From assembly GCA_900541135.1 (NCBI GenBank), contig UQIG01000006.1, forward strand, positions 1 through 64,000: 64,000 nucleotides of DNA, given 5' to 3'. The position numbers and the translations under genes were made by a program. A model generated the notes under the pieces. It was not told where the DNA came from. It was given only the letters and a program-made list of their open reading frames with translations, and did not search any database. Shown here in pieces: positions 44,092 to 52,302 of this stretch (position 1 is its first letter; each line of letters begins with the position of its first letter). Origin of the DNA: an uncultured Collinsella sp. (lineage in GTDB: Bacteria > Actinomycetota > Coriobacteriia > Coriobacteriales > Coriobacteriaceae).

Positions 44092-44559
44092 TTAGGCCTC
44101 GTCGACGACCTTGAGGCCGCGCGTGTGGTCGATCTCGTTAAGGAGGTTAACGCGACGCTCGTGGCGACCACCCTCAAACTCGGCGTCGAGCCACTCGTCG
44201 ACGATCATCTTGGCGAGCTCGGAGCCCACGACACGGGCACCAAAGGCGAGCACGTTGGTATTGTTGTGCATGCGGGAGAGCTTGGCGCTGAAGGGCTCGG
44301 AGCACACGACGGCGCGTACGCCCTCGACCTTGTTGGCAGCCAGGCTAATCCCGACGCCGGTGCCGCAGATCAGGATGCCCAGGTCGACGTCGCCGTTGGC
44401 AACGGCCTTACCCACCTTGTAGCCGGCGATGGGGTAATCGAAGCTCTCGGAGGTGTCGGTGCCATAGTTCACGACCTCGCAGCCGCGCTCCTTCAGGTGC
44501 TCGGAGATGATGTTCTTGAGCTCGACGGCGGCATGGTCGTTGCCGATACCAATCTTCAT
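44092..44559 (-). CDS. rpiB: Ribose 5-phosphate isomerase B / sugar-phosphate isomerase
   Basis: RpiB interconverts ribose 5-phosphate and ribulose 5-phosphate. The 155-residue protein has the RpiB/LacAB features: MKIGIGNDHAAVELK at the start, the catalytic Cys loop ILICGTGVGISLAANK, EPFSAKLSRMHNNTNVLAFGAR and GRHERRV. Relatives include galactose 6-phosphate isomerase subunits, but these usually come in pairs with tagatose genes, absent here. Confidence 0.92.
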   Translation of the reverse strand: MKIGIGNDHAAVELKNIISEHLKERGCEVVNYGTDTSESFDYPIAGYKVGKAVANGDVDLGILICGTGVGISLAANKVEGVRAVVCSEPFSAKLSRMHNNTNVLAFGARVVGSELAKMIVDEWLDAEFEGGRHERRVNLLNEIDHTRGLKVVDEA

Positions 44560-44829
44560 GAGTGGTTCCTCTCTGGTCCGTGCGGCGGAATTGCTAAAGG
44601 TTTTACCGCGTTCGACTGCATGATAGCGCGACTTTTGTGTAAACGCTCGGGCGTTTTTTGGTCAAACGCTTTAGCATGCAACAAGACTTACTTCTCATGA
44701 ATTAATGCCGTCAGTTTGCGCTTGAACGCCGTCCGCCGGAACTTGGGTTGCGGTTTTTGATGCATTGTTATCAAATAAAGGAGGTAACTTTTTTGAGAGC
44801 CCCGCCCGTTATGCAAGCAGGAGATACAT
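44560..44829. other. Divergent region rpiB / cysteine desulfidase-like gene
   Basis: This 270-bp region should hold two divergent promoters. A strong ribosome-like AAAGGAGG (44778-44785) precedes TTG 44793, which opens a 19-codon frame that runs over the next gene's start and stops at 44852. It could be a short upstream ORF but nothing else supports it. Confidence 0.3.
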
Positions 44830-46149
44830 ATGCCTACCGATTCCATCCGTGATGCCGCGTTTTGCGATGTTTTGAACCGCGAACTTGTCTGTGCACTCGG
44901 CTGCACCGAGCCCATTGCCGTTGCCTATGCAGCGGCGCTGGCGAGCCAGACGCTCGGTTGCGAGCCCGATCATATGGATGTTGCCTGCTCGGGCAACATC
45001 ATCAAGAACGTCAAGAGCGTGACCGTGCCCAACTCGGGCGGAATGCATGGTATTGAAGCCGCGGCCGTGCTGGGTGCCGTGGGCGGCGACGCCAAGAGCG
45101 CGCTCGAGGTGCTCGAGAGCGTCGATGACGCGGACCGCGCCCGCGTGGCCGAGCTGCTTGCCGATGCGGACTACTGCGATGTGTCGCTTGTCGAGGGTGT
45201 GCCCAACCTCTACATCAAGGTGACTGCGACGGCCGGGGGCCATACCGCGGTCGTCGAGATTACCGATCACCACACTAATGTCACGTGCCATACGCTCGAC
45301 GGTATTCCGGTATGCGGTAAGTCGGCGGGGGAGTGCGCCGCCTGCGCCGAGCGCGTGGTGGCCGAGCGTGCGGCAGATAACGCCGACACGCCCATGTCGA
45401 TCGAGACCATCATCGACTTTATCGAGGACGGTGACATTGAGGACGCCCGCGCTGCCGTTGAGCGTCAGATTGAGCTGAATGGCGCGATCAGTGCTGAGGG
45501 CCTCGCGCACGCTTGGGGCGCCGAGGTGGGCCGTACGCTGCTGGGTGCTCGTGCCGATGACGTCGCCTGCCGCGCCCGTGCCCGTGCGGCCGCCGGGTCC
45601 GACGCCCGCATGAACGGTTGCGCGCTGCCGGTCGCCATTGTGTGCGGCTCGGGCAATCAGGGCATTACCTGCGCATTGCCCGTCATGGAGTATGCCGAGT
45701 ACCTGCGTTGCGACCACGAGCGCCTGGTGCGCGCCGTGATGCTGTCCGATCTTATCGCCGTGCATATCAAGAGCTATATTGGTGCGCTCTCGGCGTTTTG
45801 CGGTGCTATTTGCGCTGCGTGCGGCGCCGGCGCTGCGATTACCTGGCTGTGCGGTGGCACGCGTGAACAGATTGGCGCGACGGTCTCGAATACGCTTGGC
45901 AACGTGGGCGGCATCGTGTGCGACGGCGCCAAGGCGAGCTGTGCCGCCAAGATCTCGGCTGCCGTCGATGCGGCGATTCTGGGCCACGATATGGCCATGC
46001 AAGGCCGCGGCTTCCGCGCCGGCGAGGGCCTGATCCAAGATACCGTTGAGCAGACGATCGCCAGTATGGGCTACGTAGGCCGCGTGGGCATGAAGGACAC
46101 CGACGTCGAGATCCTCAACATCATGATCGGCAAAACCCAGGTGTGCTAG
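44830..46149 (+). CDS. L-cysteine desulfidase / UPF0597-family (CyuA-like) protein
   Basis: This 439-residue protein matches the UPF0597 family, related to iron-sulphur L-serine dehydratase alpha chains; characterised members break down L-cysteine to sulphide, ammonia and pyruvate. Hallmarks are the GCTEPIAVAYAAA opening, SGNIIKNVKSVTVPNSG, the conserved GSGNQGITCALPV, and several Cys residues (CGAICAACGAG and the GGIVCDGAKASCAAK stretch) that could hold an Fe-S cluster. AGGAG precedes the ATG. A hairpin begins at its stop codon. Confidence 0.85.
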   Translation: MPTDSIRDAAFCDVLNRELVCALGCTEPIAVAYAAALASQTLGCEPDHMDVACSGNIIKNVKSVTVPNSGGMHGIEAAAVLGAVGGDAKSALEVLESVDDADRARVAELLADADYCDVSLVEGVPNLYIKVTATAGGHTAVVEITDHHTNVTCHTLDGIPVCGKSAGECAACAERVVAERAADNADTPMSIETIIDFIEDGDIEDARAAVERQIELNGAISAEGLAHAWGAEVGRTLLGARADDVACRARARAAAGSDARMNGCALPVAIVCGSGNQGITCALPVMEYAEYLRCDHERLVRAVMLSDLIAVHIKSYIGALSAFCGAICAACGAGAAITWLCGGTREQIGATVSNTLGNVGGIVCDGAKASCAAKISAAVDAAILGHDMAMQGRGFRAGEGLIQDTVEQTIASMGYVGRVGMKDTDVEILNIMIGKTQVC

Positions 46150-46176
46150 TTACGCGGTTTTACCAAACCGCGTAAC
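46149..46176 (+). terminator. Hairpin at the stop codon of the desulfidase-like gene
   Basis: GTTACGCGGTTT pairs perfectly with AAACCGCGTAAC around TACC. The stem starts at the last base of the TAG stop. No T-run follows, so it may protect the 3' end rather than terminate. Confidence 0.55.
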
Positions 46177-46193
46177 CAGTCGACGCTGCAAAC

Positions 46194-46283
46194 GCCCCTA
46201 AGCGGCAATCTGCCTTTCAATCGTCGGGCATGGCCAGAAGGCCTATGCCCTCCTCTTTCAAGGCACATTGCTCGCTTAGGGGC
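46194..46283. repeat. Intergenic structured repeat, family III copy 1
   Basis: Outer arms GCCCCTAAGC (46194-46203) and GCTTAGGGGC (46274-46283) pair perfectly. Inside are GGCAATCTGCCTTTCAA, a GGGCATGGCC-AGAA-GGCC-T-ATGCCC hairpin, and CTTTCAAGGCA then TTGCTCGC. The inner sequence is nearly the same as the copy at 49282, while the outer stems differ in both arms. It lies between two convergent genes. Confidence 0.88.
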
Positions 46284-46338
46284 ATTTTCGCTGACTTGTG
46301 CTCAACCTGCGGCGATATTTGGTTTGGAGCGAGGGGTC

Positions 46339-47097
46339 CTACGACAGTTCGTGGGCTACTTGGTGCTCGTAGAAGGCTTCGATTACGGCGCTGAAGTCGT
46401 GGGCGAAGTCTTCCATGGTTCCGCGCCAGGTGGCTCGGCTGGGCTTGCCTTGGCCCACAAAGGCGGTTTGGATGCCGCAATCGGGGGACGGGAAGTCGCG
46501 TTTGGGATCGTTGCCCACCATAAGGACCTCGTGTGGCTCGAGCCCCATCACCTGAAGCTGCTCTAGATAGTAGGTGGCATCGGGCTTGCAGCGGGTGGTG
46601 TTTCCCATGTGCGTGACGAGCTCAAAGGGAGCGTCGGCCAGGTCGCCCCAACCCATGCGGCACTCGATCGCTCCCTGGGGAAAGCTGGGGTTGGTAAAGA
46701 GCGCACAACGCAGTCCAGCGTCCTGTACGGCCTGGAGCGCGGCGTGCGCGCCCGGCATAGCGTGGGCGTTAATGAGTTCGTCATTCTTGTATGGAAGAAC
46801 TTCGCGGTCGTAGTAGGTAAACGCCTCGTAGATGAGGGGGTCGGAGAGGCAGATGCCGCATCGGCGCTCGACCTCGGTGCGGTAAAACTCAAGATTGGTG
46901 CGGTTGTCCGTGCCGCTGCGGCGATTGGCATTGAGGTCGACCAGGATGGTGCCGAGGCGTGCCATCGTGCCACCGCGGCTGCGGCGCCCGATATCCGCGA
47001 GCATCGAAGAGACATCCTTAAAATAGCGAAGGATGAACGCGTTGAGGTTGATGCTAAGAAGCGTTTCGTCCATATCGAAAACGACTGCTTTGAGCAC
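46339..47097 (-). CDS. HAD-family hydrolase
   Basis: This 252-residue haloacid dehalogenase-fold protein has motif I AVVFDMDETLL, motif II in CALFTNPSF, the Lys motif in TRCKPDATYY and motif IV VLMVGNDPKRDF. Probably a small-molecule phosphatase of unknown substrate. I place the start at GTG 47097, which follows AAAGG by 8 bp and gives the usual MLKAVVFDMDE opening; an upstream ATG at 47268 would add 57 unrelated residues. Confidence 0.85.
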   Translation of the reverse strand: MLKAVVFDMDETLLSINLNAFILRYFKDVSSMLADIGRRSRGGTMARLGTILVDLNANRRSGTDNRTNLEFYRTEVERRCGICLSDPLIYEAFTYYDREVLPYKNDELINAHAMPGAHAALQAVQDAGLRCALFTNPSFPQGAIECRMGWGDLADAPFELVTHMGNTTRCKPDATYYLEQLQVMGLEPHEVLMVGNDPKRDFPSPDCGIQTAFVGQGKPSRATWRGTMEDFAHDFSAVIEAFYEHQVAHELS

Positions 47098-47412
47098 GCG
47101 GGCACCTTTCTCGAAAAATCGATCTAGAATCGTTGGCTCCGGATACTTTACCCCAAAGCCGAATGCCTGGCTGGTTATCGTCAAGTTGCGGAGACGTGTG
47201 TTCATAAGATTACGAAAAAGTCTCCACACGAGTAAAAAATCGCAGTTCACGCTTGAAATCGGACTCATTTCCCCGTAACCTATACGAACGTGATTGCATA
47301 AGCGTCACATTAGTATCTGTCGGCTCCCGAGTGTTCCTAAACGTTGTGTGCTTGTCGCACCCTTCTGTAGGTCCTAGCAATCGGGGCCCCGTAGTTCGAA
47401 AGGGGTCCACCT
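47098..47412. other. Divergent promoter region HAD gene / rpsA
   Basis: This 315-bp AT-richer stretch has no supported ORF. It contains an inverted repeat, GGAGAC (47190-47195) with GTCTCC (47220-47225), and a CGGGGCCCCG palindrome (47382-47391) just ahead of the rpsA ribosome site. Promoters for both genes are expected here, but no hexamer pair stands out. Confidence 0.5.
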
Positions 47413-48579
47413 TTGAGTGAGATTCAGAACTCGTCCATTTTCTCTCTTGACGATGTCAATGAGGAGGAGATGAACAACCTCATCGACGGTACGATTACCG
47501 ACTTTGATGAGGGCGATCTCGTTAACGGCACTGTCGTTAAGATCGAGCATGACGAGGTGCTCGTTGACATCGGATTCAAGTCCGAGGGCGTTATCCCGGT
47601 CCGCGAGCTGTCCATCCGCAAGGACGCTAACCCTGCAGACATCGTTGCACTCGGTGATCCCATCGAGGCTCTGGTTCTCCAGAAGGAGGACAAGGACGGT
47701 CGTCTGGTCCTGTCCAAGAAGCGTGCCGAGTACGAGCGTGCTTGGAACCGCATCGAGGAGAAGTTCAACTCCGGCGAGAACGTCGAGGGCGAGGTTATCG
47801 AGGTTGTCAAGGGCGGCCTGATCCTCGACATCGGCCTGCGTGGCTTCCTGCCCGCTTCCCTCGTCGACCTCCGTCGTGTCAAGGACCTCACCTCCTACAT
47901 GGGCACCCGCATCGAGGCTCGCGTCATCGAGATGGACCGCAACCGCAACAACGTCGTCCTCTCCCGTCGCGTCGTGCTCGAGGAGTCCCGTAAGGCCGAG
48001 CGCTCCGAGATCCTGTCCAAGCTCAAGTCTGGCATGCGTCTCCAGGGCACCGTTTCCTCCATCGTCGACTTCGGCGCCTTCGTCGACCTCGGCGGTATCG
48101 ACGGCCTCATCCACATCTCCGAGCTCTCCTGGAACCACGTCAACCATCCTTCCGAGGTTGTCAAGGTCGGCCAGGAGGTCGAGGTCGAGGTTCTCGACGT
48201 CGATCTCAACCGCGAGCGCATCTCCCTGGGTCTCAAGCAGACCACCGAGGATCCGTGGCGCGCACTGGTCAAGAAGTACCCCGTCGGCGCTATCGTCGAG
48301 GGCACTGTGACCAAGCTTGTCCCGTTCGGCGCTTTCGTCGACCTAGGCGAGGGCATCGAGGGCTTGGTGCACATCTCCGAGATGGCCAACAAGCACGTCG
48401 ATCAGCCTTCTCAGGTCACCCACGTGGGCGACAAGGTTCAGGTCAAGGTCATGGAGATCGACCTCGACCGTCGTCGTATCTCCCTGTCCATGAAGTCCGC
48501 TGCTGAGACTCTGGGCGTCGAGATCGAGGTTACCCCGCTTCCTTCCGAGAAGAAGGACGAGGAGACCGACGCCGAGTAA
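47413..48579 (+). CDS. rpsA: 30S ribosomal protein S1
   Basis: S1 helps mRNA bind the 30S subunit. The 388-residue protein has an acidic N-terminus and four S1 RNA-binding repeats, at about residues 32-105, 120-187, 205-273 and 290-360, with repeated phrases such as VSSIVDFGAFVDLGGIDGLI and LVPFGAFVDLGEGIEGLV. Four repeats is usual for actinobacteria, against six in E. coli. The start is a TTG at 47413 after AAAGGGG. Many codons are the most favoured ones, suggesting strong expression. Confidence 0.95.
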   Translation: MSEIQNSSIFSLDDVNEEEMNNLIDGTITDFDEGDLVNGTVVKIEHDEVLVDIGFKSEGVIPVRELSIRKDANPADIVALGDPIEALVLQKEDKDGRLVLSKKRAEYERAWNRIEEKFNSGENVEGEVIEVVKGGLILDIGLRGFLPASLVDLRRVKDLTSYMGTRIEARVIEMDRNRNNVVLSRRVVLEESRKAERSEILSKLKSGMRLQGTVSSIVDFGAFVDLGGIDGLIHISELSWNHVNHPSEVVKVGQEVEVEVLDVDLNRERISLGLKQTTEDPWRALVKKYPVGAIVEGTVTKLVPFGAFVDLGEGIEGLVHISEMANKHVDQPSQVTHVGDKVQVKVMEIDLDRRRISLSMKSAAETLGVEIEVTPLPSEKKDEETDAE

Positions 48580-48604
48580 ATCGGTTTGACGATCACTTGT
48601 TTTA

Positions 48605-48637
48605 AGGGATCCGTCCGCAATGGACGGGTCCCTTTTT
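48605..48637 (+). terminator. Rho-independent terminator after rpsA
   Basis: AGGGATCCGTCC pairs with GGACGGGTCCCT (one G-T pair) around GCAAT, followed by TTTT. Confidence 0.88.
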
Positions 48638-48703
48638 GCATTTGGTGCCGAGATGCACGATGCTGCCCATGCTGTCCACAGGCTATTTGGTTGTCGCTGC
48701 ATG

Positions 48704-48807
48704 AAAAAACGCCGACATCCCGCCTCGGGGAGGAGGCGGGAACGCACCGAGTAGACGGAGGGGTGCGGAGCGCGGTCGCGTCTCGACTGACGACGTTGCC
48801 CATCGAC
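48704..48807 (-). ncRNA. Candidate small RNA with two C-rich loops
   Basis: On the - strand, a -10-like TACAAT (48819-48814) is followed by about 100 bases holding two hairpins and then TTTTTT. Hairpin one is CGCACC / GGTGCG with a loop starting CCTCCG; hairpin two is TCCCGCCTC / GAGGCGGGA with loop CTCCCC. Paired C-rich loops recall the actinobacterial 6C small RNAs and would be complementary to Shine-Dalgarno sequences. No good -35 is seen, and 8 bases separate hairpin two from the T-run. Confidence 0.35.
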
Positions 48808-48902
48808 AGGACCATTGTAGCGCATGGCGGTTCTTGGTTTATCGTGTCGAGCGTTTGCGTTGTGCCATTGCCTGCGGCAACGGTGTGTTACACTCTTGCA
48901 CT

Positions 48903-49264
48903 GCTGAGTGGGCCAGACGGTCGCGCGATGTGCTGCTTGCAGTACGCGTGAGGAAAGTCCGGGCTCCAGAGGGCGGGATGCCGGCTAACGGCCGGGCGGA
49001 GTGATCCGACGGAAAGCGCCGCAGAAAAGAAGACTCCCACCTGCGCCGCAAGGCGTAAAGGGAAAAGCTGAAACGGTGGTGTAAGAGACCACCAGCGTCG
49101 TGGCAACACGGCGGCTTGGCAAGCCCCATCCGGAGCAAGCGCGAATAGGAACGCTATGGGCCGGCCCGGTCCGCGTTCGGGTAGCGTGCGTGGAGCTGCA
49201 CGGTAACGTGCAGACAAGATAAATGACCGTTCACGACAGAACCCGGCTTACAAGCCCACTCGGC
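48903..49264 (+). ncRNA. rnpB: RNase P RNA (class A)
   Basis: The catalytic RNA of RNase P matures tRNA 5' ends. The terminal helix is visible as GAGTGGGC (48906-48913) with GCCCACTC (49254-49261). Hallmarks include GAGGAAAGTCCGGGCT near the 5' end, the J-region GGAAAAGCTGAAACGG-type bases, and the 3' core ACAGAACCCGGCTTACA. A -10-like TACACT lies at 48889-48894. The ends are set by the terminal helix and may be off by a few bases. Confidence 0.95.
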
Positions 49265-49281
49265 ACTTTGTTGACGCTGCG

Positions 49282-49378
49282 AACCCGTCAGCGCGGCAAT
49301 CTGCCTTTCAAGCCTTCGGGCATGACCATAAGGTCAATGCCCTCGTCTTTCAAGGCACCTTGCTCGCGCTGACGGGTT
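49282..49378. repeat. Intergenic structured repeat, family III copy 2
   Basis: Outer arms AACCCGTCAGCGC (49282-49294) and GCGCTGACGGGTT (49366-49378) pair perfectly. The interior repeats the 46194 copy: GGCAATCTGCCTTTCAA, GGGCATG...CAATGCCCTC, TCTTTCAAGGCA and TTGCTCGC. Flanks are shared too (GACGCTGC before, TCGCTG after). It immediately follows rnpB. Confidence 0.88.
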
Positions 49379-49494
49379 CTCGCTGTTGGTGACGGCATTA
49401 TTGGCGTTTCCGTTCTTGTCGGCAAGGGCAACGGTTCTGTCTTTGCCGTATTATTGAGGCTGTTTGTTGCTGCGCTTAATTTTGTTGAGGGGCT

Positions 49495-50133
49495 TTGTTG
49501 GACAGCTATTTTACTCTGCAATCGAATATTGAGGCTACGGGCGAGTTCGTTGACCGCAAGAGCCGGTTTATTGCCCAGCTGGTCCATATTGAGTCCGAGG
49601 ATGAGGCGAATGCCTTTATCGAGATGGTTCGCAAGCGTCATTACGACGCTCGACACAATGTTCCCGCGTGGATTTTAGTCGATGGACGCGAGCGCCAGAG
49701 CGATGATGGTGAGCCGAGCCGCACGAGCGGTATGCCGACGCTCGAGGTGTTGCGCGGCGCAGAGCTCAAAAATGTTTGCTGCGTGGTGACGCGCTATTTT
49801 GGTGGCACGCTGTTGGGACCTGGTGGCTTGGTGCGCGCCTATACTGCGGCGACGCAGGCGGCGGTGGCAGCTGCTCGGGAGGCCGGGCAGATTGTCGAGA
49901 TGACGAGTGTCGTGCCTGTTGACGTGCATGTGGCCTATCCGCAGTATGAGCAGGTGCTTCGTTTGGCGCAGGATTCGGGTGCCAAGGTTTCGGATACCGA
50001 TTACGCGGATGCCGTGACACTTCACCTGGTATTCAAAGCGGGGGAGCAGGAGCAATTTTGCGCCAAGATGCGCGAGCTTATGGCGGGGCGCGAAGAGATC
50101 GAGGTCGGCGCTCCCAAATTTGCCGAGTTCTAA
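49495..50133 (+). CDS. yigZ: YigZ/IMPACT-family protein
   Basis: This 212-residue UPF0029 protein has the IMPACT N-terminal domain (GEFVDRKSRFIAQLVHI, HNVPAWILVDG, QSDDGEPSRTSGMPTLEVL, VVTRYFGGTLLGPGGLVRAY) and a C-terminal ferredoxin-like domain. Its exact role is unclear; relatives associate with ribosomes or translation control. The start is TTG at 49495 or 49498 after GAGGGG; no ATG fits the conserved N-terminus. Confidence 0.9.
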   Translation: MLDSYFTLQSNIEATGEFVDRKSRFIAQLVHIESEDEANAFIEMVRKRHYDARHNVPAWILVDGRERQSDDGEPSRTSGMPTLEVLRGAELKNVCCVVTRYFGGTLLGPGGLVRAYTAATQAAVAAAREAGQIVEMTSVVPVDVHVAYPQYEQVLRLAQDSGAKVSDTDYADAVTLHLVFKAGEQEQFCAKMRELMAGREEIEVGAPKFAEF

Positions 50134-50136
50134 CGG

Positions 50137-50187
50137 CGACGGCCGGCGTTTTTTTGGATGGATCCCAAACGCGCCGGCCGTCGTTTT
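50137..50187 (+). terminator. Terminator after yigZ
   Basis: CGACGGCCGGCG pairs perfectly with CGCCGGCCGTCG across a 23-base loop, followed by TTTT. The GGCCGGC core plus a T-rich inner edge loosely resembles elements A and B. Confidence 0.8.
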
Positions 50188-50200
50188 ATGTTGCTGCCGT

Positions 50201-50647
50201 TTACTCGGCGAGCTGCTTTAGCACATCGCAGGCGATCTCGATGGCATCGTCGATGCAGCCGGGGCAGCTGCGGAGCGGACCCTTATCCGATCCGATGCCC
50301 TTGAGCGTGCCGCAGACGGTCGTCGTGTTCTTCTCGCCAAATCGCTTGGCAATCTCGCGCGACAGCTTGTAGGTCTGGCCTTTGGTCTTGGGGTTCTCCA
50401 TGCCGTCGCTCATTACAAAGCCCATTATGGCAACAGCGCCCGAGATGGCGCCGCAGGTCTCGGTCATGCCACCCATGCCGGCGCCAAAGCCCTCGGTGAG
50501 GGTAAAGGCAGTCTGGGGGTCGAGCCCGACGGCAGGTGCGAGCGTGCAGGCGACGGCCTGGGCGCAGTTAAAGCCACGGGCGTGGTATTCGGCAGCTTGA
50601 GCCTGACAGGCGGTGATGTCGAGCTGGGCCGTATCGATTTGCTTCAT
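50201..50647 (-). CDS. C_GCAxxG_C_C-family redox protein
   Basis: This 148-residue protein matches the TIGR01909 C_GCAxxG_C_C family, small anaerobe proteins with conserved cysteines that probably bind a metal or act in redox. The motif is seen as GFNCAQAVACT, then GFGAGMGGMTETCGAISGAV, and the C-terminal RSCPGCIDDAIEIA. The ATG at 50647 follows AAGGAG; an upstream extension is unlikely. It diverges from metY. Confidence 0.88.
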   Translation of the reverse strand: MKQIDTAQLDITACQAQAAEYHARGFNCAQAVACTLAPAVGLDPQTAFTLTEGFGAGMGGMTETCGAISGAVAIMGFVMSDGMENPKTKGQTYKLSREIAKRFGEKNTTTVCGTLKGIGSDKGPLRSCPGCIDDAIEIACDVLKQLAE

Positions 50648-50877
50648 CGTTGTCTCCTTGGTTACGGTGTACCCGCCTATGGTACCCGTGACGGGGTATG
50701 TAATCATCGAGAGCTTCATGTATGCCTCATTTTTATCTATCGAGCAAATGCCCAAGGCTTGAGATAAATACCCCTGATCAATTTGTCCTATAACCTACCT
50801 TGGGGATGGGTTGAGAGGGGTGCAGGGTAGCGGTATCGTGAACCGAACGAAACGTAACCCAGGCTAGGGAGCTAGAT

Positions 50878-52161
50878 ATGAGCGAGCAGACCATCGGTAC
50901 CACATGTGTTCAGGGCGGCTATCACCCGGGAGATGCCGAGCCGCGCCAGGTGCCCATCTACCAGTCCACCACGTGGAAGTACGACACGTCCGAGCACATG
51001 GGCAAGCTGTTTGACCTAGAGGAGTCGGGCTACTTCTACAGCCGTCTGCAGAACCCCACGTGCGATCTCGTTGCCGCCAAGATCTGCGAGATGGAGGGCG
51101 GCACCGCTGCGATGCTCACGAGCTCGGGCATGGCTGCGAATTTCCTCGCGATTTTTAACGTGGCCGGTGCCGGCGATCATGTGGTCGCGAGCTCTGCTAT
51201 CTACGGCGGTACCTACAACCTGCTCGCCCATACTATGGAGCGCATGGGTTTGACCTGTACCTTCGTTGCCCCCGACTGCACCGACGAGGAGCTCGAGGCA
51301 GCCTTTGAGCCCAATACCAAGCTCGTCTTTGGCGAGACCATCGCCAACCCCGCCCTTGCCGTGCTCGATATTGAGCGCTTTGCCAAGGCCGCGCACGACC
51401 ACGGCGTGCCGCTGATGGTCGACAACACCTTCCCGACGCCCGTGATGTGCCGTCCCTTTGAGTGGGGCGCCGACATCGTCACGCACTCCACCACTAAGTA
51501 CATGGATGGCCATGCGGCCTACCTGGGCGGCGTGATCGTCGATCACGGCCAGTTTGACTGGATGGCCCATGCAGATAAGTTCCCGGGTCTCACCACGCCT
51601 GACGAGAGCTATCACGGCGTGACCTATGCCGAGAAGTTCGGTCGCGAGGGCGCCTTCATTACCAAGGCCACCGCGCAGCTCATGCGCGACCTCGGCCCCA
51701 TGCAGAACCCGCAGGCGGCCTTCTTCCTGAACAGCTCGCTCGAGAGCCTGCATGTACGCATGCCGCGTCATTGTGAGAACGGCCTGGCCGTTGCCAAGTT
51801 CCTGCAGAGCCATCCCAAGGTGCGCTTCGTGAGCTATCCGGGCCTGGAGGGCGATAAGTACTATGACCTGGCTCAGAAGTACATGCCCAACGGTACCTGC
51901 GGCGTTGTGAGCTTTGGCTTTAACGGTGGTCGCGCGGCGGCCGAGACCTTTATGAAGAGCCTCAAGCTCGCCCAGATCGCCACGCACGTGGCCGATGCCC
52001 GCACTTGCTGCCTGCATCCCGCTAATGCCACGCATCGCCAGATGAACGATGAGGAGCTCATCGCCTGTGGCATCTCCGCCGACATGGTGCGCCTGTCGTG
52101 CGGCCTCGAGGACACGGCCGATCTGATTGCCGACCTTGAGCAGGCACTCGAGCAGTGCTAG
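50878..52161 (+). CDS. metY: O-acetylhomoserine sulfhydrylase / Cys-Met metabolism PLP enzyme
   Basis: This 427-residue enzyme of the Cys/Met PLP family most likely makes homocysteine from O-acetylhomoserine and sulphide. It shows YSRLQNPTCDLVAAKICEME, SSGMAANFLAIFNVAGAGDH, VDNTFPTPVMCRPFEWGADI and the PLP-binding Lys in VTHSTTKYMDGHA. The insertion LTTPDESYHGVTYAEKFG after it is typical of MetY rather than of cystathionine lyases, but methionine gamma-lyase cannot be excluded. TATAAC at 50789 may be its -10. Confidence 0.85.
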   Translation: MSEQTIGTTCVQGGYHPGDAEPRQVPIYQSTTWKYDTSEHMGKLFDLEESGYFYSRLQNPTCDLVAAKICEMEGGTAAMLTSSGMAANFLAIFNVAGAGDHVVASSAIYGGTYNLLAHTMERMGLTCTFVAPDCTDEELEAAFEPNTKLVFGETIANPALAVLDIERFAKAAHDHGVPLMVDNTFPTPVMCRPFEWGADIVTHSTTKYMDGHAAYLGGVIVDHGQFDWMAHADKFPGLTTPDESYHGVTYAEKFGREGAFITKATAQLMRDLGPMQNPQAAFFLNSSLESLHVRMPRHCENGLAVAKFLQSHPKVRFVSYPGLEGDKYYDLAQKYMPNGTCGVVSFGFNGGRAAAETFMKSLKLAQIATHVADARTCCLHPANATHRQMNDEELIACGISADMVRLSCGLEDTADLIADLEQALEQC

Positions 52162-52228
52162 GCTAGCTCCGTACAAGGTGCCGATGCTGGCAGAAAGCTT
52201 CGGTGACCTTTCGTTCCGATTCCGTAGG

Positions 52229-52276
52229 CGGGATCCCAATCGCGGCTGTTTGCAGGCGATCGGGGCCCCGTTTTTT
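52229..52276 (+). terminator. Rho-independent terminator after metY
   Basis: A 15-position stem (52229-52243 with 52256-52270, two mismatches) ends in GGGGCCCCG and is followed by six T residues. Confidence 0.75.
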
Positions 52277-52302
52277 GCGTTAGGCCACTCGAAAGGATGG
52301 AT

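Noticed and set aside
48343..48825. 160-codon - strand ORF across the rpsA end and the small-RNA region
   Set aside because: Half of it is antisense to rpsA and the rest covers two hairpins; no ribosome site or domain.
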